From: Variovorax sp. J2L1-78
GTDB lineage: Bacteria; Pseudomonadota; Gammaproteobacteria; Burkholderiales; Burkholderiaceae_C
Reading direction: 5' to 3'
Length of the DNA: 64,000 bases
Assembly (NCBI RefSeq): GCF_030317205.1
Contig: NZ_JASZYB010000001.1
Span: forward strand, 1,612,001 to 1,676,000
Under the pieces are notes generated by a model. That model saw nothing but the letters and a program-made list of their open reading frames with translations. It had not been told where the DNA came from and did no database searches. A program made the position numbers and the translations under genes. Below are positions 60,453-64,000 of this stretch, in pieces (the first letter of the stretch is position 1; each line of letters starts with the position of its first letter).

Positions 60453-61438
60453 ACGGCCGCCGTGTCGTAGACGGCGGCCGGCCTTTCGCCGGCCAGCGCC
60501 TGCAGCAGGTTGGTGGTGGCCAGCTCGGCCATCGCATGGCGCGTCTCGTGCGTCGCGGAGCCGATGTGCGGCAACGGCGTGACGCGCGGGTGCGTGCGCA
60601 ACGCCGAGTCCATCGGCAGCGGCTCCTTGGCGAACACGTCGAGGCCGGCGGCGCGCAGGTGGCCGCTGTCGAGCGCGGCGAGCAGCGCGGCTTCGTTCAC
60701 CGTGGCGCCGCGGCCGCCGTTGATGAAGACGGCGCCGGGCTTCATCGCGGCGAAGAGTTGGGCATCGATCATCCCGCGCGTCGCATCGGACAAGGGCAGC
60801 ATCGCGACCACGAAGTCGGCGCGTGCCAGCAGGTCGTTCAGCGGGGTGTGGGTTGCGTGGCCCTGCAGTTCCGGCGCTTGCGCGGCCAGGTCGACCGGCC
60901 GGCGCGCGTGGTACAGCACCGGCATGCCGAAGCCGAGCGCCGCACGGCGGGCAATTGCCTGCCCGATGCGGCCGAAGCCCAGCAGGCCGATGGTCTTGCC
61001 ATGCACGTCGAAGCCGAACAGGTCTTCGCCGATGTTCTTGTCCCAGCGGCCTTCGCGCACGAGGTTGGCGAGCTCGACGACGCGGCGGCTGGTCGCCATC
61101 AGCAACGCGAACACCGTGTCGGCCACCGTCTCGTCGAGCACGCCGGGCGTGTGGCACAGCACGATGCCACGCGTGTGAAGCTCGGCCAGCGCGTAGTTGT
61201 CGACGCCGACCGACACGCTGGAGATCACTTCCAACTGCGGCGCGCGGTCGAGCAGCGCGGCATCGACCGGGTAGCTCGAACCGATGAGCCCGTGCGCGGT
61301 CGGCAGCGCCGCCTGGAAGGCCGCGAGGTCGCGCTTCGGGTCGGCCACGACCACATGGTGCGCGGCCTGCAGGCGCGCCAGCTGGTCGGGCGGAAGTTCG
61401 CGAAAGACGACGACGTTCTTCTTGCTCGATGCGGTCAC
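60449..61438 (-). CDS. D-2-hydroxyacid dehydrogenase (2-ketogluconate-6-phosphate reductase-like, KguD)
   Basis: A 329-residue NAD(P)-dependent dehydrogenase of the D-isomer-specific 2-hydroxyacid family. Nucleotide motif GFGRIG (154-159); catalytic Arg243 (NGGRGATVNE), Glu272 (AKEPLP) and His291 (PHIGSATH). The closest-looking groups are glyoxylate/hydroxypyruvate reductase B and 2-ketogluconate reductase. Because the flanking genes resemble kguE, kguK and ptxS, KguD (reducing 2-keto-6-phosphogluconate) is my preferred reading. Confidence 0.85.
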   Translation of the reverse strand: MTASSKKNVVVFRELPPDQLARLQAAHHVVVADPKRDLAAFQAALPTAHGLIGSSYPVDAALLDRAPQLEVISSVSVGVDNYALAELHTRGIVLCHTPGVLDETVADTVFALLMATSRRVVELANLVREGRWDKNIGEDLFGFDVHGKTIGLLGFGRIGQAIARRAALGFGMPVLYHARRPVDLAAQAPELQGHATHTPLNDLLARADFVVAMLPLSDATRGMIDAQLFAAMKPGAVFINGGRGATVNEAALLAALDSGHLRAAGLDVFAKEPLPMDSALRTHPRVTPLPHIGSATHETRHAMAELATTNLLQALAGERPAAVYDTAAV

Positions 61439-62385
61439 AGCCCGGCCTCCTCCAGTTGCGCCCGCGTCGGCAGGCCTTCGGTGTCCCCCAGCACCTGAAC
61501 GGCGCGCGCGCCGATCCAGCTGCCGCGGCGCACCGCGTCGGGCACGCTGCGGCCCTCCAGCAGGGCGCTGACCACGCCGGCTGCGAAACCGTCGCCGGCG
61601 CCCACGGTGTCGATGACTTCCTTCACCGGAAAGCCCGGCACGCGGCCGGTGCCGGCCGTGTCGCTGTCGTAGTACGCGCCCTCGGCACCGAGCTTGACGA
61701 CGACCAGCTTGGCGCCGAGCTTTCGGTAGAACTGCGCGACGCCTTCGGGCGTGGTCTCACCGGTGAGCAGCAGGCCCTCTTCCATGCCCGGCAGCACCCA
61801 GTCGGCACGCGAGGCGAGGTCGTTGATGGCGGTGCGCATGGCGTCGGTGGATGCCCACAGCGTCGGGCGCAGGTTGGGGTCGAAGGAGATGGTGCGGCCG
61901 GCGGCGCGCATCACGTCCATGGTCTTGATCGCGGCCGGCAACGTGGTCGCCGAGATGGCCGCGAACACGCCGGTGGCGTGCAGGTGGCGCGCGGACGTGA
62001 GCCACCCCACGTCGACGTCGTCGACCGTCATCTGGCTCGCGGCCGAGCCCTTGCGGTGGTATTCGACCGGCGGGTCGCTGCCGTCGGTGACGCGGCCCTT
62101 GAACTGGAAGCCGGTCTTCTGCGTCGCGTCGCAGATGACGTGCGAGCAGTCGATGCCCTCGGCCTTCATCGTGGCAAGCAGGCAGCGGCCCATCGAGTCG
62201 GTGCCCAGCCGGCTGGCCCAACCCACCTTGAGGCCGAGACGCGACAGGCCGATGGCCACGTTGGTCTCGGCACCGGCGGTGCGCTTGTGGAAGGACTGCG
62301 CGTCCTCCAGCGGGCCGGGCCGGTCGGCCACCAGCAGCAGCATGGCTTCGCCGAACAGGGCGACGTCAAAAGTGATATTCGTCAT
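61435..62385 (-). CDS. PfkB-family 2-ketogluconokinase/KDG kinase
   Basis: A 316-residue ribokinase-family sugar kinase. Substrate-side motif FGEAMLLL then AGAETNVAIGLSRLG; the ATP-side motif DTVGAGDGFAAG has catalytic Asp265. Whole-length pattern FHKR...AG..(T/S)NVAIGL and SDPPVEYHRKGSAAS matches Pseudomonas KguK and KDG kinase KdgK, which cannot be separated by eye. The operon context favours KguK. I chose ATG 62385; a GTG at 62412 is in frame, and the sequence before the ATG is CCTCCT rather than a ribosome-binding site. The stop overlaps the reductase start (ATGA). Confidence 0.85.
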   Translation of the reverse strand: MTNITFDVALFGEAMLLLVADRPGPLEDAQSFHKRTAGAETNVAIGLSRLGLKVGWASRLGTDSMGRCLLATMKAEGIDCSHVICDATQKTGFQFKGRVTDGSDPPVEYHRKGSAASQMTVDDVDVGWLTSARHLHATGVFAAISATTLPAAIKTMDVMRAAGRTISFDPNLRPTLWASTDAMRTAINDLASRADWVLPGMEEGLLLTGETTPEGVAQFYRKLGAKLVVVKLGAEGAYYDSDTAGTGRVPGFPVKEVIDTVGAGDGFAAGVVSALLEGRSVPDAVRRGSWIGARAVQVLGDTEGLPTRAQLEEAGL

Positions 62386-62439
62386 AGGAGGGCCTGTCTT
62401 GTTCGCGGACACCCGACGAACCGGCTCCGCCGGGCGTCT

Positions 62440-62498
62440 GGGTGTGCCCCCTTGAGGGGGAGACGACCCACACGCAGTGGGGGAGTTTCGGGGGTGGT
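62440..62498. repeat. REP-like palindromic element between kguE and kinase genes
   Basis: Within the 112-base gap between the epimerase and kinase genes lies a G-tract palindrome: CCCCC-TTGA-GGGGG (62447-62460), followed by two more G-runs (62479-62484, 62491-62495). Elements with a CCCCCTTGAGGGGG core are, in my recollection, common dispersed repeats in Comamonadaceae genomes. It may act as an mRNA-stabilising hairpin or as a target for insertion events; no copies elsewhere in this window. Confidence 0.5.
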
Positions 62499-63241
62499 CA
62501 TCGAGCGGCGCGGATGATGTCGATCTGCTGCCGCGTGACGGCCAGCAGGTCGTCGCCGATCAGCGGGTACTCGATGGCGTGCGGCACATCGGCCGGCAGC
62601 GCGCGCAGCACGGCGCGCCAGGGCGCCGCCGACTCGGCGAGCGGCACGGCCACCCACTTGGCGGGCAGCCGCTGCACGCCCTTGCAGTGCACATAGCGCA
62701 CGCGGTGGCCCAGCGCCTTGGCCGCTTCGAGCGGGCACTCGCCCAACCAATGCCAGTTGCCCATGTCGAAGGTCATGCCCAGGTTCACGCCGGCGCGGTC
62801 GGCCACGTCGAAGAAGGTCTGCAGCGCAGGCAGGGTGCCGGCGGAAACGGTCTGGTCGTTCTCGATCAGCAGCTCGATGCGGGTTTCGGCCAGCGCCACC
62901 TTCAGGCCCCACAGCGAGCCGTGCGAGGACGCGCGGAAGTCGCCGATCGCCATCTTCAGCCGTTTGGCGCCGAGCGTCGTCGCTGCGGCGATGCCGCGCT
63001 GCAGGGCCGCGTTGTCGAGCCAGCCGCCTTCGGCCCACAGGCCCTCGGGGCTGCTGTAGACCGAGGCGTGGCCAGCGAGTGCAGGCAGTTCGGCCACCGG
63101 GTCACGCAGCAGCTCGCCGCGCACCTCGACCGAATCGGCACCGGCGGCCCGCGCCAGTTCGGCGCACCAGAGTTGGCCGTGCCGGCCCACCTCGGCCGCG
63201 CCGAAGGACGACAGCGAGATCAATACGGGAATCGAAGCCAT
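62498..63241 (-). CDS. Sugar-phosphate isomerase/epimerase TIM-barrel protein (KguE-like)
   Basis: A 247-residue xylose-isomerase-like TIM barrel (AP_endonuc_2 fold). Acidic metal-ligand candidates are in ELLIENDQ, MTFDMGNWHW and AIEYPLIGDD. The start resembles KguE proteins of the 2-ketogluconate operon of Pseudomonas, a putative epimerase. It overlaps the upstream ABC ATPase stop by one base, and the REP-like element separates it from the kinase gene. Confidence 0.82.
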   Translation of the reverse strand: MASIPVLISLSSFGAAEVGRHGQLWCAELARAAGADSVEVRGELLRDPVAELPALAGHASVYSSPEGLWAEGGWLDNAALQRGIAAATTLGAKRLKMAIGDFRASSHGSLWGLKVALAETRIELLIENDQTVSAGTLPALQTFFDVADRAGVNLGMTFDMGNWHWLGECPLEAAKALGHRVRYVHCKGVQRLPAKWVAVPLAESAAPWRAVLRALPADVPHAIEYPLIGDDLLAVTRQQIDIIRAAR

Positions 63242-64000
63242 CAGTGCGCCTGGTGCGACGACAGGATCTGGCCGAGGAACTGCCGGGTCTTCTCGTTCTT
63301 CGGGTTGCCGAAGAACTCGGTCGGCGGCGCCTGCTCGACGATCTTGCCGTCGGCCATGAAGATCACGCGGTCGGCCACGCTGCGGGCGAAGCCCATCTCG
63401 TGCGTCACGCACAGCATGGTCATGCCGTCTTCGGCCAGCGAGATCATGGTGTCGAGCACTTCCTTGACCATTTCGGGGTCGAGCGCCGACGTGGGCTCGT
63501 CGAACAGCATGATCTTGGGCGTCATGCACAGCGCGCGCGCGATCGCCACGCGCTGCTGCTGGCCGCCGGACAACTGGCTCGGGTACTTCTTCGCCTGCTC
63601 CGGAATGCGCACGCGCGTGAGGTACTTCATCGCCACCTCTTCGGCCTCTGCCTTCGTCATGCCGCGCGAACGCATTGGCGCCAGCGTGCAGTTCTCCAGG
63701 ATCGTGAGGTGCGGGAACAGGTTGAACTGCTGGAACACCATGCCGACCTCGGCACGCACCGCGTCGACGTTCTTGCCGCCCGCGGTGAGGTCGATGCCGT
63801 CGACCACGATGCGGCCCTTCTGCACCGTCTCGAGCCGGTTGATGCAGCGGATGAGCGTCGACTTGCCGGAGCCCGACGGGCCGCAGATCACGATGCGCTC
63901 GCCCGCGCGCACCGCGAGGTCGATGCCGGTCAGCACCTGGAATTCGCCGTACCACTTGTTCACCGCCTCGAGGCGGATGATGGGCTCGGCGCCGTTCGTC
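63241..64000 (-). CDS. Polar amino-acid-type ABC transporter ATPase (N-terminus beyond window)
   Basis: At least 253 residues; the reading frame continues through the right edge with [18 protein letters not shown], a typical N-terminus, so only a few residues are missing. Walker [11 protein letters not shown]-loop FQQFNLFPH, signature LSGGQQQR, Walker B MLFDEP and switch His in CVTHEMG place it in the GlnQ/HisP class. It is the upstream neighbour of the kguE-like gene and overlaps it, so in this organism an amino-acid-class ABC transporter may import the sugar acid. The permease and binding-protein genes would lie to the right. Confidence 0.92.
   Translation of the reverse strand, partial: TNGAEPIIRLEAVNKWYGEFQVLTGIDLAVRAGERIVICGPSGSGKSTLIRCINRLETVQKGRIVVDGIDLTAGGKNVDAVRAEVGMVFQQFNLFPHLTILENCTLAPMRSRGMTKAEAEEVAMKYLTRVRIPEQAKKYPSQLSGGQQQRVAIARALCMTPKIMLFDEPTSALDPEMVKEVLDTMISLAEDGMTMLCVTHEMGFARSVADRVIFMADGKIVEQAPPTEFFGNPKNEKTRQFLGQILSSHQAH

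Noticed and set aside
62447-62460. Rho-independent terminator
   Set aside because: The stem has no U-tract on either strand and lies within an operon; a REP-like element is likelier.

Overview
The window is high-G+C DNA (visibly about two-thirds G+C), almost wall-to-wall genes. It looks like the chromosome of a betaproteobacterium of the family Comamonadaceae, most like Variovorax or a close relative. The grounds are three orphan Bug/TctC-type solute-binding proteins, a glpDSTPQUV glycerol ABC operon divergent from glpRK, an acdR-acdS ACC-deaminase pair of the kind known from plant-associated strains, CoA-thioester catabolic genes, and repeated 'GGAGACAA' ribosome-binding contexts. I saw no rRNA, tRNA, CRISPR array, transposase or phage gene. 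Both edges cut a gene: a histone-deacetylase-family protein on the left and an amino-acid-type ABC ATPase on the right.

Layout. 1-6257: HDAC-family gene (-), then a MoxR / DUF58 / transglutaminase (TgpA-like) operon, a lytic transglycosylase and an HD-domain protein (+). 6264-11519 (-): operon for D-amino-acid derivatives (N-carbamoyl-D-amino-acid hydrolase, PLP dehydratase, Bug binding protein, N-acyl-D-amino-acid deacylase, histidine phosphatase). 11520-13645: a lower-G+C stretch with one orphan gene that I read as a proteasome-like Ntn hydrolase. 13646-14641 (-): LysR regulator. 14708-24710: the whole glycerol system. 24726-27215 (-): alpha-E protein plus circularly permuted ATP-grasp. 27299-35575 (-): IclR-headed CoA operon (thiolase-fold/DUF35 pair, MaoC hydratase, crotonase, ADP-forming acyl-CoA synthetase, two Bug proteins). 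35763-39241 (-): SAM methyltransferase and ComEC. 39366-46657 (+): DUF2126-transglutaminase, fused ATP-grasp/alpha-E protein and a second transglutaminase. 46719-47875 (+): RidA-like protein and a DUF2442-DUF4375 protein. 47872-55726 (-): two M20 peptidases with a dipeptide-type ABC transporter, controlled by a divergent LysR gene (55900-56823). 56836-58956: a stand-alone transketolase-C-like protein, acdS and the divergent Lrp-type acdR. 59133-59369: small lipoprotein. 59394-64000 (-): a 2-ketogluconate-type operon (LacI regulator, reductase, kinase, TIM-barrel epimerase) with an ABC ATPase.

How it fits together. Most of the window is scavenging metabolism typical of a soil or rhizosphere bacterium: glycerol, D-amino acid derivatives, peptides, ACC, ketogluconate and an unidentified acyl-CoA. 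The least understood part is the amidoligase/transglutaminase machinery. It occurs twice, once split (24726-27215) and once as a fused three-gene operon (39366-46657), and its substrate is unknown. The other strong candidate for something undescribed is the orphan Ntn hydrolase at 12222-13364.
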